DNA of 64,000 nucleotides from an uncultured Bryobacteraceae bacterium (GTDB taxonomy: Bacteria > Acidobacteriota > Terriglobia > Bryobacterales > Bryobacteraceae): the NCBI GenBank assembly GCA_938003835.1, contig CALKXJ010000007.1:124001-188000 (forward strand), written 5' to 3'. The notes beneath the pieces were generated by a model. The model did no database searches and was not told the DNA's origin. It saw only the letters and a list, made by a program, of their open reading frames with translations. Positions 16,193-25,300 of this stretch are shown piece after piece; position 1 is the stretch's first letter; every line of letters begins with the position of its first letter. A program made the translations under genes and the position numbers.

Positions 16193-17359
16193 ATGCAGAC
16201 GAAGAATCTTTCAGGCACGACTTATACGCGACGGGCGTTTCTCGCGGCGGCGGGCGCGCTGCCGCTGGCGCTTCCGGTGAAGGCGGGGCCGGAGGCCCGC
16301 GTGGCATTGGCCCGCTGCCAGAGCTACGGTCCGCATCTGGTGCCGCTGCTCGGCAAGATGTTCGACCAGATCGGGGGCCTCAAGAAGCTGGTTGCCGGCA
16401 AGACCGTCGCCGTGAAGATCAACCTGACCGGCGCCTCCACCATCCGGCTGTGGCACGAACCGGCAGAAACCACCTACTGGACGCACCCCGACGTGATCGG
16501 GGCCACCATCTACTGGCTCGGCCGCGCCGGCGCGCGCCGCATCCGGATTCTCGAGAGCTTCGCCGAAGGAACGAAGCCGCTCGAAGAGGAGATGATCGTC
16601 GCCGGCTGGGAGCCGGCCGATCTGCTGAACGCCGCGCCGCGAGTGGAGATGGAAAACACCGGCTTTTTGGGCTACGGCAAGCGCTATCACCGCATGATGG
16701 TGCCCAACGGCGGCTACATCTATCCGGGCTTCGACCTGAACCACTCCTACGAGGAGTGCGACGTCTTTGTCTCGATCGCCAAGCTCAAGGAACATGTCAC
16801 CGCCGGCATCACCGGCGCCCTGAAGAATCTCTTCGGCATCGCTCCGTGCACCATCTACGGCACGGCGGCAGGCAAAGACGAGCCGGCCCTGGTGCCGCAC
16901 GGGGGCCGCATGATGTTCCACACCGGCTACCGCCAGCCCTCGCGCAGCGCGCCTCAGGAGAATGATCCCACCTCGCCCCGCGAGGAAGGCTATCGCGTGC
17001 CGCGCATCATTGCCGATCTGGCGGCTGCGCGCCCCATCCATCTGGCGATTGTCGAGGGCGTCGAGACGATGACCACGGGCGAGGGACCTTGGATCGCCGC
17101 CGGGCGCACCCGCAAGATCCACTACGTGCGCCCGGGGGTGATGATCGTAGGGACCGACCCGGTGGCCACCGACGCCGTCGCCGCCGCGGTGATGGGCTTC
17201 GACCCGATGGCCGAGCGCGGTACGCCCCCGTTTGAGACCTGCGACAGCACGCTGGCGCTCGCCGAGCGGCACGGCCTGGGAACGCGCGACCTGCGGCGGA
17301 TCGAAGTGGTGGGCGAGCCGATCTCGAAGGTGGTCTTCCCCTTCCGCGCTTACACCTAA
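16193..17359 (+). CDS. Tat-exported DUF362 domain protein
   Basis: A 388-residue protein starting at ATG 16193, with GAGGGG at 16181-16186 as ribosome site; a TTG at 16187 is an unlikely alternative. The N-terminus carries a twin-arginine signal (TRRAFLAAAGALPLALP). The mature part matches DUF362: KTVAVKINLTGAS, DVFVSIAKLKEHVTAGITGALKNLFG, and near the C-terminus VGTDPVATDAVAAAVMGFDP. Some DUF362 proteins carry ferredoxin-type clusters; no CxxCxxC cluster motif is visible here. The function is unknown. Tat export suggests folding with a cofactor before transport. Confidence 0.82.
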   Translation: MQTKNLSGTTYTRRAFLAAAGALPLALPVKAGPEARVALARCQSYGPHLVPLLGKMFDQIGGLKKLVAGKTVAVKINLTGASTIRLWHEPAETTYWTHPDVIGATIYWLGRAGARRIRILESFAEGTKPLEEEMIVAGWEPADLLNAAPRVEMENTGFLGYGKRYHRMMVPNGGYIYPGFDLNHSYEECDVFVSIAKLKEHVTAGITGALKNLFGIAPCTIYGTAAGKDEPALVPHGGRMMFHTGYRQPSRSAPQENDPTSPREEGYRVPRIIADLAAARPIHLAIVEGVETMTTGEGPWIAAGRTRKIHYVRPGVMIVGTDPVATDAVAAAVMGFDPMAERGTPPFETCDSTLALAERHGLGTRDLRRIEVVGEPISKVVFPFRAYT

Positions 17360-17370
17360 CCGGAGGGCGC

Positions 17371-17982
17371 TCAGGCGCTCCTTTCGAGGGCAGCGCGAGG
17401 AAAGCCCGCCATCTGACAGAGCTGCCGCGCCTGGTAGATATGCCGGCGTTCGTGCGCCAGCAGCAGCCAGAGGCTGATGCCCAAGCTGAAGTGCAGCAGC
17501 CGGAAGGATGGCGTCGGCACCCGGATGCGGGCGAGATCCAGGCCGTCGGCGGCTCGCAGCAGCCGCTCCAGGCGCTCATGGAGCTCAAGGAATTCTCTCA
17601 TAACTTCCGAAGGCGGGCGCCCGCCTTTGGGTCGTAGGCGCGACGGGGTGGGAAAACGCCTCTTCGGCGGCGGCTCGGTCTTCGCCAGCAGCCAGCGCGA
17701 CAGCCAGCCGTAGACAAACGGCCCCTCGCTCAGCAGGCCTTGGGCCCGGCCCCGCTCGACCGCCTCCTCAAGCCGCGGAAACCAAAGACGCCCCGTTAGA
17801 TTGAGGTGGTCGAAGCATTCGCCGACCGACCACGCCTCGGGCGACGGCTTCCAGTGGAACTGCTCTTCGGTGAGGGTCGAGGTCAGTCCGCAGGCGTCCA
17901 TTTTGACCACGCCCGCCTGATAGAGAAGCCGCTCGATTTCGGCACTGGCAATCGGATCGGGTTTCCTTTCCGGCAGATCCAT
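17371..17982 (-). CDS. DinB family protein
   Basis: A 203-residue protein with the DinB/YfiT four-helix-bundle signature: HWKPSPEAWSVGECFDHLN near residue 43-61, with the first metal-ligand His, and LLLAHERRHIYQARQL near the C-terminus with the other two His residues. The family includes metal-dependent thiol transferases (bacillithiol or mycothiol S-transferases) and many uncharacterised proteins. Its end faces the DUF362 gene 11 bases away. It is divergent from the zinc-ribbon gene at 18144. Confidence 0.82.
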   Translation of the reverse strand: MDLPERKPDPIASAEIERLLYQAGVVKMDACGLTSTLTEEQFHWKPSPEAWSVGECFDHLNLTGRLWFPRLEEAVERGRAQGLLSEGPFVYGWLSRWLLAKTEPPPKRRFPTPSRLRPKGGRPPSEVMREFLELHERLERLLRAADGLDLARIRVPTPSFRLLHFSLGISLWLLLAHERRHIYQARQLCQMAGFPRAALERSA

Positions 17983-18054
17983 CCCAGAGAGCCTCGCTGC
18001 TAGGCTGTTCTTCCAGATTAGCCAATCTCGACGGAGGCTGGCGGCATTGGGGCA

Positions 18055-18079
18055 AATAACTGAATTTGCTGACGTTATT
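18055..18079. promoter_or_regulatory. inverted repeat AATAAC-13-GTTATT in a divergent promoter region
   Basis: AATAAC (18055-18060) and GTTATT (18074-18079) form a 6-base inverted repeat separated by 13 bases, in an AT-richer patch between the divergent DinB and zinc-ribbon genes. It could be an operator; short arms make chance plausible. Confidence 0.25.
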
Positions 18080-18143
18080 ACCTTATCCCGAATCCAACCG
18101 GCTGGAAGCTTGGTAGTATTGAGGGCGAGAGAATGGGCCGCCT

Positions 18144-19055
18144 ATGCGCTGTCTCGTGTGCGGCAAACGGATTGGCCTCCTCCGCCGCCTGGTGGACCAG
18201 CGCTATTGCTCGGACGCGCACCGGCGCCTGCCGCGGAAGTCGGCACGGTTGCTCCGCGATCTGGCCGACAGGGACGAGCTCGAGGAGCCTTGGCTGATCT
18301 CCGAGGTCGTCTCCGCCGAACCCAAGACGCCGAGCAGTGCTCTGGCGGCGGTTGGGATCCTGCTGTTGGCCGCTCTGGTGGTCCTGCTGCTCGTTCTCCC
18401 GCACGGAGCTGAGCCGGCGCCGGGTGCGCGTCCCTTGCCGCTCGCCCTGGGGTTGCCGGAGCGCCTGGAGCGTGCGCTGCCTGCGACGCCTTCCTTGAGA
18501 CTGCGCGAGGACTTCGAGCACGGCTTGAGCGCCTGGATCAGCCCGGCGGGCAAGCGCCCGGACTGGTATCGGCACAGCGGCACCATCCGGCCCCGCACGC
18601 TGCTGCTGTGGAAGCCGACGCTTAAGCTGCGCAACTACGAGTTCACCTTTCAGGGCGAGATCGAGCGCAAGGCGGTGGCCTGGGTTTTCCGGGCAAGCGA
18701 CGGCGGCAACTATTACGCCGTGAAGCTCCGCGCCGAGGAGGCGCGCGCGGGCGGGGCGGCCATCGAACGCTGGGTTGTCGCGCATGGCGAAAAGTCTCCT
18801 CCGGTGCGGCTGCCGCTGCCGGTCCGCCTCCAGCCGCACACCGCCTTCCAGGTCTCGGTTCGGGTGCGGGCCGATCATTTCGTGACGCTGGTGGACAACC
18901 AGGTGGTGGACTCCTGGAGCGACAGTCGTCACGCGCGCGGCGGGATCGGTTTCTTTGCCGAACCGGGAGAGGAGGCGACTGTGAACTGGGTGCGGATCAC
19001 CGACACCTCGAACCTCTGGGACCGCGTGCGCCTGTTCACCCTCATCCTGCCGTAA
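18144..19055 (+). CDS. membrane-anchored protein with N-terminal zinc ribbon and C-terminal lectin-like beta-sandwich
   Basis: A 303-residue protein. Residues 1-26 form a metal-binding motif: C-x2-C, then about 16 residues, then C-x3-H (CLVCGKRI...YCSDAHR). A single transmembrane helix follows at about 67-90 (AAVGILLLAALVVLLLVLP). Residues about 118-290 look like a concanavalin/LamG-like or DUF1080-like beta-sandwich (LREDFEHGLSAWIS, GNYYAVKLRAEE, FVTLVDNQVVDSWSD, GGIGFFAEPGEEATVNWVRI). The topology implies a cytoplasmic zinc ribbon and an external sugar-binding-like domain. No known function. A REP-like repeat starts 6 bases after its stop. Confidence 0.65.
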   Translation: MRCLVCGKRIGLLRRLVDQRYCSDAHRRLPRKSARLLRDLADRDELEEPWLISEVVSAEPKTPSSALAAVGILLLAALVVLLLVLPHGAEPAPGARPLPLALGLPERLERALPATPSLRLREDFEHGLSAWISPAGKRPDWYRHSGTIRPRTLLLWKPTLKLRNYEFTFQGEIERKAVAWVFRASDGGNYYAVKLRAEEARAGGAAIERWVVAHGEKSPPVRLPLPVRLQPHTAFQVSVRVRADHFVTLVDNQVVDSWSDSRHARGGIGFFAEPGEEATVNWVRITDTSNLWDRVRLFTLILP

Positions 19056-19061
19056 GCTGAA

Positions 19062-19100
19062 AGAAAATCGGTGACAGGATACTCAATCCCCAATTTCCCC
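19062..19100 (-). repeat. REP-like intergenic repeat, copy B (inverted relative to copy A)
   Basis: On the minus strand this 39-base element reads as a degenerate copy of 10212-10250, sharing GGAAATT, GAGT, CTGTC and CGATTTT blocks at the same spacing (30 of 37 identical). It lies between the zinc-ribbon gene and a small downstream gene. Confidence 0.55.
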
Positions 19101-19128
19101 AGGTGCGGGGTCAACCGGGAGGTTCCCA

Positions 19129-19386
19129 GTGCGCCGTGATGCCGAGTTCTTCGAGGGTGAGGAGCTGGAGCTCATCTACATCGCCCGGCGGCTCAGCGAA
19201 GCCCAGGCACTCGAGCGGGTCTTGAGCGAGCGCGCCCTGGACTACCTGGTGGAGGCTGATGAGTACACCGGCGGCGTCATCTTCCGCCGGGTGCGCGTCG
19301 GGGCTTTTTTCTATGTCGCACGGCGCGACCTGGAACGGGCGCAGGCGGCCCTGACCCAGAACGGCTATCGCCCATTCGAGCTTTGA
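19129..19386 (+). CDS. small DUF2007-like putative signal-transducing protein
   Basis: An 85-residue protein starting at GTG 19129, with GGGAGG at 19117-19122 as ribosome site. The sequence EELELIYIARRLSEAQALERVLSERALDYLVE, followed by a short beta-rich half ending DLERAQAALTQNGY, resembles the small alpha/beta fold of DUF2007 proteins. Its role is unknown. It may be co-transcribed with the zinc-ribbon gene, with the repeat in between. Confidence 0.6.
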   Translation: MRRDAEFFEGEELELIYIARRLSEAQALERVLSERALDYLVEADEYTGGVIFRRVRVGAFFYVARRDLERAQAALTQNGYRPFEL

Positions 19387-19389
19387 GAA

Positions 19390-22152
19390 CTACTGCTCCG
19401 GGTTAGGGTTGAAGACCGGCACCGCCACCACGTTGCTCACGTTGAAGCCCTGGGCGATGGTGCACTGGGTCTTCGGGTTGGTGGGGAGGCCGGAGTTCAG
19501 CTGAAGATCCACCCGGTAGAGGCCGATCGTGCCGGGCATCAACCCGCTAGCCAGCACGTTGGCGGTGCGGCCGCCGCAAAGCGAGGAGACGAACTCCACG
19601 GGCTCGTTTAGCTCCGGCCCCTCGTAGACCTCGCCGGTGAACTGCTTCTGCCGGGCCTCTTCGGGCTGCACGATGCCGAGCCCGGTGGCGTAGACCGTGA
19701 TGATCTCGCCGGCGATGGCGGGATTGTCCGGGGTGACGCGCGTTCCCGCCTCGTTGGCGCAGCACAGCTCCGAGGTGGTGGCCGTGAGGATGACGCTGGC
19801 GTCGCCCGAGCCCGCCTTGGACTCGGCCGAGTACTTGATCCCGTTGCCCGCAGGCCCCGGCACCCGCGCTTCGAGCCGGATGCGCGTGGCGAAGATGCCG
19901 GCGGCGAAGGCGCGGACCTCCGGATCCTGGTTGATCAGCTCGACCAGCCCGTCGCGAATCTTCTCGAGACCGAGCCGGGCGGGCTGCCCCTCCGGCGGAA
20001 CATCTTCGGCCTTGACGGTATAGGTGTAGCGGCGCGCGCTCTCACTGTTCGGATCGCCGATGATCACCGTGGCTGTGTCGCCGGCCTTGGCCTGCCCGTC
20101 GACGGAAACCACACCCATGGCATACGAGCTCGAATGCGTCGCCACGGCCATGCGGGGCTCGGCATCGCCCTCGGCAAAGATGCCGGGATTGTACTGCACG
20201 ATCGGCACGGCGACGGCATTGCTCGCCACGACGCGGCCGTCGGCATGCACCGTGCGGACGTAGGCGCTCGCGCTCTGCGCGTCATAGACGTTGAGCGGCA
20301 TCTGCGCGTTGATCTGCCTTGGCGAGACGTAGAAGAGCGGCGCCTGGATCCCGTCGAAGTAAACGCGCACGCCGGCGAGCTCGCGCGGGAGGACACGGGC
20401 GTCCGGCGGCGCCGACGCCTCGAAATCCGCCAGATCTTCACCGATGATGCTGACGATGGTGCCCGGGGCGATCTTGGTGGCTTCGCCGCCGCCGCGCAGC
20501 GTGGCCCCGTCGGTCTGCACCACCAGTTTGGCGTCTTCGGAGGTCTTGACCTCGTACTTGATGTCGTTGCCAGGCGCACCGCCCATTCGCGCCGTCAGGA
20601 TTACGGAGCGAAATTCCGGGTTGGGCGTGGCGAAGACGTCCGGGTCTCCGTCTCCTTCGTTGATCAGAGCGGCCAGGCCGTTGACAATGTTCTCGAGCTT
20701 CTCGTCGCTTCCTTCGACTTTGTAGGTGTACTGGCGCTCCCCCTGGATCGTGATGGTGATCTCATCGCCTTTGGCGGGGGTGCCATCGATTTCGACGCGG
20801 CCGACGGCGAAGACATCGAGGCTCGCCGCATTGCGCACGCCGGTAAAGGCGACGCGCTGCTCGGCGATCGTGAACACCATCACGCGCCGGTTGAACGGGT
20901 CACTGGCATACAGATTCAGCCCGTCCCAGGCGAGCGACATTGGCGTGCGGACGACGGCGGCGCTGGCGATATCGTCCGGAAAGGCGCTGTCGGAGACGTT
21001 GTTGACGAACTCGTTCACCTGGCCGATGACGGCGTCGGCCGCCTTGCCGTTGGTGGTCGGGACCTCGTTGAAGACCAGGATGCGGTCGTTGCCGCCGTCG
21101 GCGATGAACAGCCGGGTGCCGTCGGAAAGGGCAAAGCGCGGGAACTCGAGCGTGGCGGCACAGCGGGGAGGATAGAGCTTGTTGCCCTGCTCGTCCTCGC
21201 CCCGCGCTTCGCACAGCGCTTTGGCGTTGTTGGCGATGGCGGTTTCAAAGTTCGGCTGGCCGATTACGACGTCGGCGGGCGTCTGGTTTCTGGTCGGGAT
21301 CGAGTTCCAGATCAGCACGCGGTTGTGACCGAGGTCGGTCACGTAAAGACGCTGGCCATCGCTCGTCACGGATACCGGCGTTAGCAAGGTGGTCGCTTTC
21401 GGCTCGAGCTGCGCCTTCGTCAGATCGGGCTGGACGAAGGTCTTGAAATCGGGCGCTCCCAAAACGATGTCCGCCGGCGCGTGGTTGGTCGTGGGGATCG
21501 AGTTCCAGATCAGCACCCGGTTATTGCCGGTGTCGGCGACGAAGAGTTTGCCATTCTGAAGCCAGACCCCTTGCGGGCCCTTGAGGCTCCTCTCGTTCGG
21601 GTTGAAGCCGGTCGAGGTGGACTTGGTGAAGTCTGGCTGGCCGACGACGACGTCAGCGGGCTGGCCGTTGTAAATGGGGATCGAGTTCCAGATGAGCACC
21701 CGGTTGTTGTCGGTGTCGGCGACCGCCAGCCGGGCGCCGTCGCTCGCCACGCCGATGGGCAACCGCAAGGTGTCGGCGCGGGGCGGCTGCAATTCGCCCT
21801 TGTCCATGCTCGCCTGGCCGAGCACCACATCGGCGGTGCCGACGCAGACGAGGCAGCGCTCGCCGGTGAACGGAATGTCCGCTTCGGGCGCCGGCAGTTG
21901 CCGGGAGAGGTTCTTGAAGATGAGCACCCGGTGGTTGATCGGCTCGGCGTTCACCCGGTTGGCGTCGGCGACGAAAAGCATGTCGTTGGCGTAGGCCAAG
22001 CCGGAGACCGCGCCCAAGATACGGTCGCTCACGCCGGCCTCCTGGGCCGTGAACGTGCTCTGACCGATCACCAGGCGCGCTCCCTGGGCGGTGACGAACC
22101 GCATCTCGGCATAAGAGGACGCCGCCAGGAGAAACAGAGCGAGAAACCTCAT
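19390..22152 (-). CDS. secreted NHL-repeat protein with TIGR03437 (Solibacter-type) C-terminal domain and a duplicated insert domain
   Basis: A 920-residue protein with a signal peptide (MRFLALFLLAASSYAEM). Residues about 25-440 form NHL-type beta-propeller blades: NRVLIWNSIP occurs three times, with HRVLIFKNL, DRILVFNEVP and RRVMVFTIAE as further blades, each followed by ADVVxGQP-like segments. A domain of about 100 residues (AKGDEITITIQGERQYTYKV ... GNDIKYEV) follows. The TIGR03437 domain then starts (APGTIVSIIGEDLADFEAS, APLFYVSPRQINAQMPL). A second copy of the same insert domain (AKAGDTATVIIGD ... GNGIKYSAES) interrupts TIGR03437 before it resumes at AIAGEIITVYATGLGIVQP. Probably a surface or secreted adhesin-like protein; function unknown. 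Confidence 0.85.
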   Translation of the reverse strand: MRFLALFLLAASSYAEMRFVTAQGARLVIGQSTFTAQEAGVSDRILGAVSGLAYANDMLFVADANRVNAEPINHRVLIFKNLSRQLPAPEADIPFTGERCLVCVGTADVVLGQASMDKGELQPPRADTLRLPIGVASDGARLAVADTDNNRVLIWNSIPIYNGQPADVVVGQPDFTKSTSTGFNPNERSLKGPQGVWLQNGKLFVADTGNNRVLIWNSIPTTNHAPADIVLGAPDFKTFVQPDLTKAQLEPKATTLLTPVSVTSDGQRLYVTDLGHNRVLIWNSIPTRNQTPADVVIGQPNFETAIANNAKALCEARGEDEQGNKLYPPRCAATLEFPRFALSDGTRLFIADGGNDRILVFNEVPTTNGKAADAVIGQVNEFVNNVSDSAFPDDIASAAVVRTPMSLAWDGLNLYASDPFNRRVMVFTIAEQRVAFTGVRNAASLDVFAVGRVEIDGTPAKGDEITITIQGERQYTYKVEGSDEKLENIVNGLAALINEGDGDPDVFATPNPEFRSVILTARMGGAPGNDIKYEVKTSEDAKLVVQTDGATLRGGGEATKIAPGTIVSIIGEDLADFEASAPPDARVLPRELAGVRVYFDGIQAPLFYVSPRQINAQMPLNVYDAQSASAYVRTVHADGRVVASNAVAVPIVQYNPGIFAEGDAEPRMAVATHSSSYAMGVVSVDGQAKAGDTATVIIGDPNSESARRYTYTVKAEDVPPEGQPARLGLEKIRDGLVELINQDPEVRAFAAGIFATRIRLEARVPGPAGNGIKYSAESKAGSGDASVILTATTSELCCANEAGTRVTPDNPAIAGEIITVYATGLGIVQPEEARQKQFTGEVYEGPELNEPVEFVSSLCGGRTANVLASGLMPGTIGLYRVDLQLNSGLPTNPKTQCTIAQGFNVSNVVAVPVFNPNPEQ

Positions 22153-22182
22153 GAGACGAAGCCAGTTCGAGGCAGAAGTCTT

Positions 22183-22188
22183 AGTATA
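22183..22188 (-). promoter_or_regulatory. extended -10 box TGT-TATACT for the NHL/TIGR03437 gene
   Basis: On the minus strand TGTTATACT lies 30 bases before the ATG at 22152. The TGn extension can compensate for the missing -35 match. Confidence 0.4.
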
Positions 22189-22305
22189 ACAACCCGTTTG
22201 ACGGTCACGGCGCCGGGCCGGTTTCAGGGATCGGCGGCGCCTCCCAAGCAGGTTCTGCGGGGCAGCCGCGGCCCGACGGGTCTCGGTTCAATAGAAAAAA
22301 TTTCA

Positions 22306-22334
22306 TTGACAAATCCGCCGTCTTGTGATAACAA
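22306..22334 (+). promoter_or_regulatory. sigma-70-type promoter for the second TonB-dependent receptor
   Basis: A perfect -35 TTGACA (22306-22311) is followed after 17 bases by TAACAA (22329-22334), preceded by TGA as an extended -10. This is the only perfect -35 consensus I noticed upstream of a gene start in the window. The rest of the gap 22153-22379 holds the opposite promoter and the palindrome below. Confidence 0.5.
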
Positions 22335-22340
22335 CATCCA

Positions 22341-22358
22341 TACGGCGCATGTGCCGTA
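22341..22358. promoter_or_regulatory. near-perfect 18-base palindrome in the leader of the second TonB receptor gene
   Basis: TACGGC (22341-22346) and GCCGTA (22353-22358) flank GCATGT; one base change would make the whole 18-mer a perfect palindrome. It lies just downstream of the promoter and before the GGGGAGG ribosome site, where a repressor or a leader hairpin could act. Confidence 0.4.
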
Positions 22359-22379
22359 ACCAACCGAGGGGAGGTTGTC

Positions 22380-25300
22380 ATGCATTACGACCGGGCCCAA
22401 TTGCCGACACAGGCCACCCGCTTGAGCGGGGCTCTGGCCCTGCTGGTTTTCGCCGGCGGCCTCGTGCTCTTCGGCCAGTCGCTACTTTCCACCATCCGCG
22501 GAACCGTCTCCGATCCGACCGGCGCGGTCATTGCGGGAGCGCGCATCACGGTTACCGACGTCAAGACCAATGTGGTGGTGCGCACCGTGACCACCGACGC
22601 CGCCGGCAACTACGAGGTGCCGGACGTGGTCACGGGCGTTTATCGCGTCACAGTCGAGTCGGCCGGTTTTAAGACCTTCATAGCCGACAACATCGTCGTC
22701 GAAGGCTCCCAAATCCGCCGCGTAGACATCCGGCTCGAGCTCGGCCAAATCGCCGAGCAGGTTACGGTGGAGGCGGGCGCCTCGCCGATCACCACCGACA
22801 GCGCCCAGATTACCTCGGGCTTGCGGCGGCAGATCTACGATGAAAGCCCGTTGATGCGCAACTACTATCCGCACTCTCTGCTGGTAACCCTGGCGGGCGT
22901 CGAAAGCCAGGGTGGCGGCTGGAGCCTGAACATCAATGGGCAGCCGCCAAGTCAGGTGGCGCTCGGCATGGACGGCGTAACCAACGATGGCACGGTGAAC
23001 CTCGTCAATCGGCTCGACTTCAGCGAAATCACCGTGACGGGCGTCAACAACACAGCCGACCAGGCGCGCGTCGCCAATTACAACATGATCTCCAAGCGCG
23101 GCGACAACGCCTTCCACGGCGAATTCTATTACACCCACCTGAACTCGGCGCTGAACGCTCGCAACTTCTTCGATCCGGCAAAGACGCCCTACAAGGAACA
23201 CCGGGGGCAAATCGCCTTCTCCGGCCCGGTCATCCGCAACAAGACATTCTTCTATGTCTCCTACTTCTACCAGAGGATCCCGGCCGGCTATTTTTATCGT
23301 CGGACCGTCCCGACGAAGAAGATGCGCCAGGGGGATTTTTCCCAACTGACGCGCCAGGTGCGCGATCCGCTTTCCGGGCAACCGTTCCCCCAGAATCTGA
23401 TTCCGGCCAGCCGGCACAATCCGACCTCACTCGCCATTCAGCGCGAGCTGATTCCGGAACCGAACATGGGCGGGCCCGACGACCAGGTCAACAACTACGG
23501 CTTCCTCCACCCGTATCCAAACGACCTGTTCGAAGCGCGCTACCCGCAGATCCGCTTTGACCACAATTTCTCAGAGAAGAACACCATTTTTTTCCGCTGG
23601 ATCCGCCGCCGGACGCCCTACGTGCTGGCACGAAGCTTTCCCGGCTTGACCTGGACCCGCTTCCGCTCGCACACACACTCCGTGATTAACGACACGCATG
23701 TGTTTACGCCCACGCTCGTGAACTCGTTCCGCTTCGGCCTGAAGACGGACTTCATTGAGGACGGCAAGGTGATCGCCGGCGTGGCGCCACTCAAGGCGGA
23801 CCGGGTCATCGAGCGCATCGGCCTTCAGGGGGTCAACCAGCCCGGCTTCAAGGACGTGCAAGGCTCGCCCAACATCGCCATCACCGGCTATGACGGCATC
23901 AGCATGCCGGGCGGCGGCGTGGTGGGCGACGACCACCAATACTCCTTCGCCGACTCGCTGACCTGGTCGGTGGGCCGTCATGTGTTCAAGTTCGGCGGCG
24001 AGCTCAAAACGGTGCAGACCTTCCTCGGCAGCATCCCCGATCCCACCTTCGGGGCATTCAACTTTAACGGCAGTCTCAGTGGGGCCCCGTACGCAGACTT
24101 CCTGCTCGGCCTGCCGTATACCAGCCAGCGGCTGAGCCCGCTGGTGAACCGGGACCGTCGGGCCAAGGAGCTCGGCCTCTTTGTCATGGACACCTTCAAG
24201 GTCACCTCCCGGTTAAGCCTTGACTACGGCCTGCGCTGGGACTATTTCACCGCGCCGCGTTTCGATGACGGCCTCCAGTACGCCTGGGATCCGGTGACCG
24301 GCAACGTCATCGTCCCCCAGGGCGCGATGCGCTCTGTCAGCCCGCTCTATCCCAAGAACATCACCGTGGTCGAGGGCAACGTGCTGCCCCGGCCGGACCG
24401 GAAGAATTTTGCGCCGCGGTTCGGAGCCGCCTATCGGCTCCGCGACAAGACGGTGGTCCGGGGTGGCTATGGGATCTTCACCGAGCAGATCGGCTACTTT
24501 GCGCACCTCCAGGGAGGCGGCCCGTTCCAGATCGCCGAGACCTATATCAACCGGATCGAGGGCGGCGCTCCCCTGTTCGCCTTCCCGAATCCCTTCCCGA
24601 CGAGTTTGGCCTCGGCGCAAATCCCCTCGCAGAGCGTCGTGGGCTTTCCGATGCAAACCGAGAACGGCTCGATCCACCAGTTCAACCTCACGGTCGAGCA
24701 GCAGGTGGGAAGCCTTGGCGTTCGCCTCTCCTACATCGGCTCACGCAGCCGCGGTCTGAATTACAATCTCGCGATCAACAAGCCGCGACCCAGCCTGATC
24801 CCCTTCACGCAGTCCCGGCGACCTTACCCGCAGTTTATCGGCGTGACGATGGGACAGAACGACGGCCGGACCAACTACAACGCCTTCCAGGTGGAGGTGC
24901 AGCGCAAGATGGGCGAGATCATCACCTTCAACGGCCATTACACGCTGCAATCGCACCTGTCGGATTTCCTGAACCTGGAGAACCCTTACGATCACAAGTT
25001 CTGGAACCGCGAGGCCTTCAGCGCGCGTCACCGGGCCGTGATCACGACGATGGTCCAGATCCCGGTCGGCCGCGGCCGAAGGTATCTGGGGTCCGCTCCC
25101 GCCGCGGCGGACCACGTGCTGGGCGGCTGGAACCTCACTACCATCAGCCACTTCAGCTCCGGGCAGTTCTTCAGCCCAACGTTCTCCGGCTCGGATCCCT
25201 CAAACACCAATACCGTGGGCGGGTTGCCGGACCGCATCTGCGACGGCAACCTGCCGCGAGGCGAGCGCACCGTGGAGCGGTGGTTCAATCCGGCCTGCTT

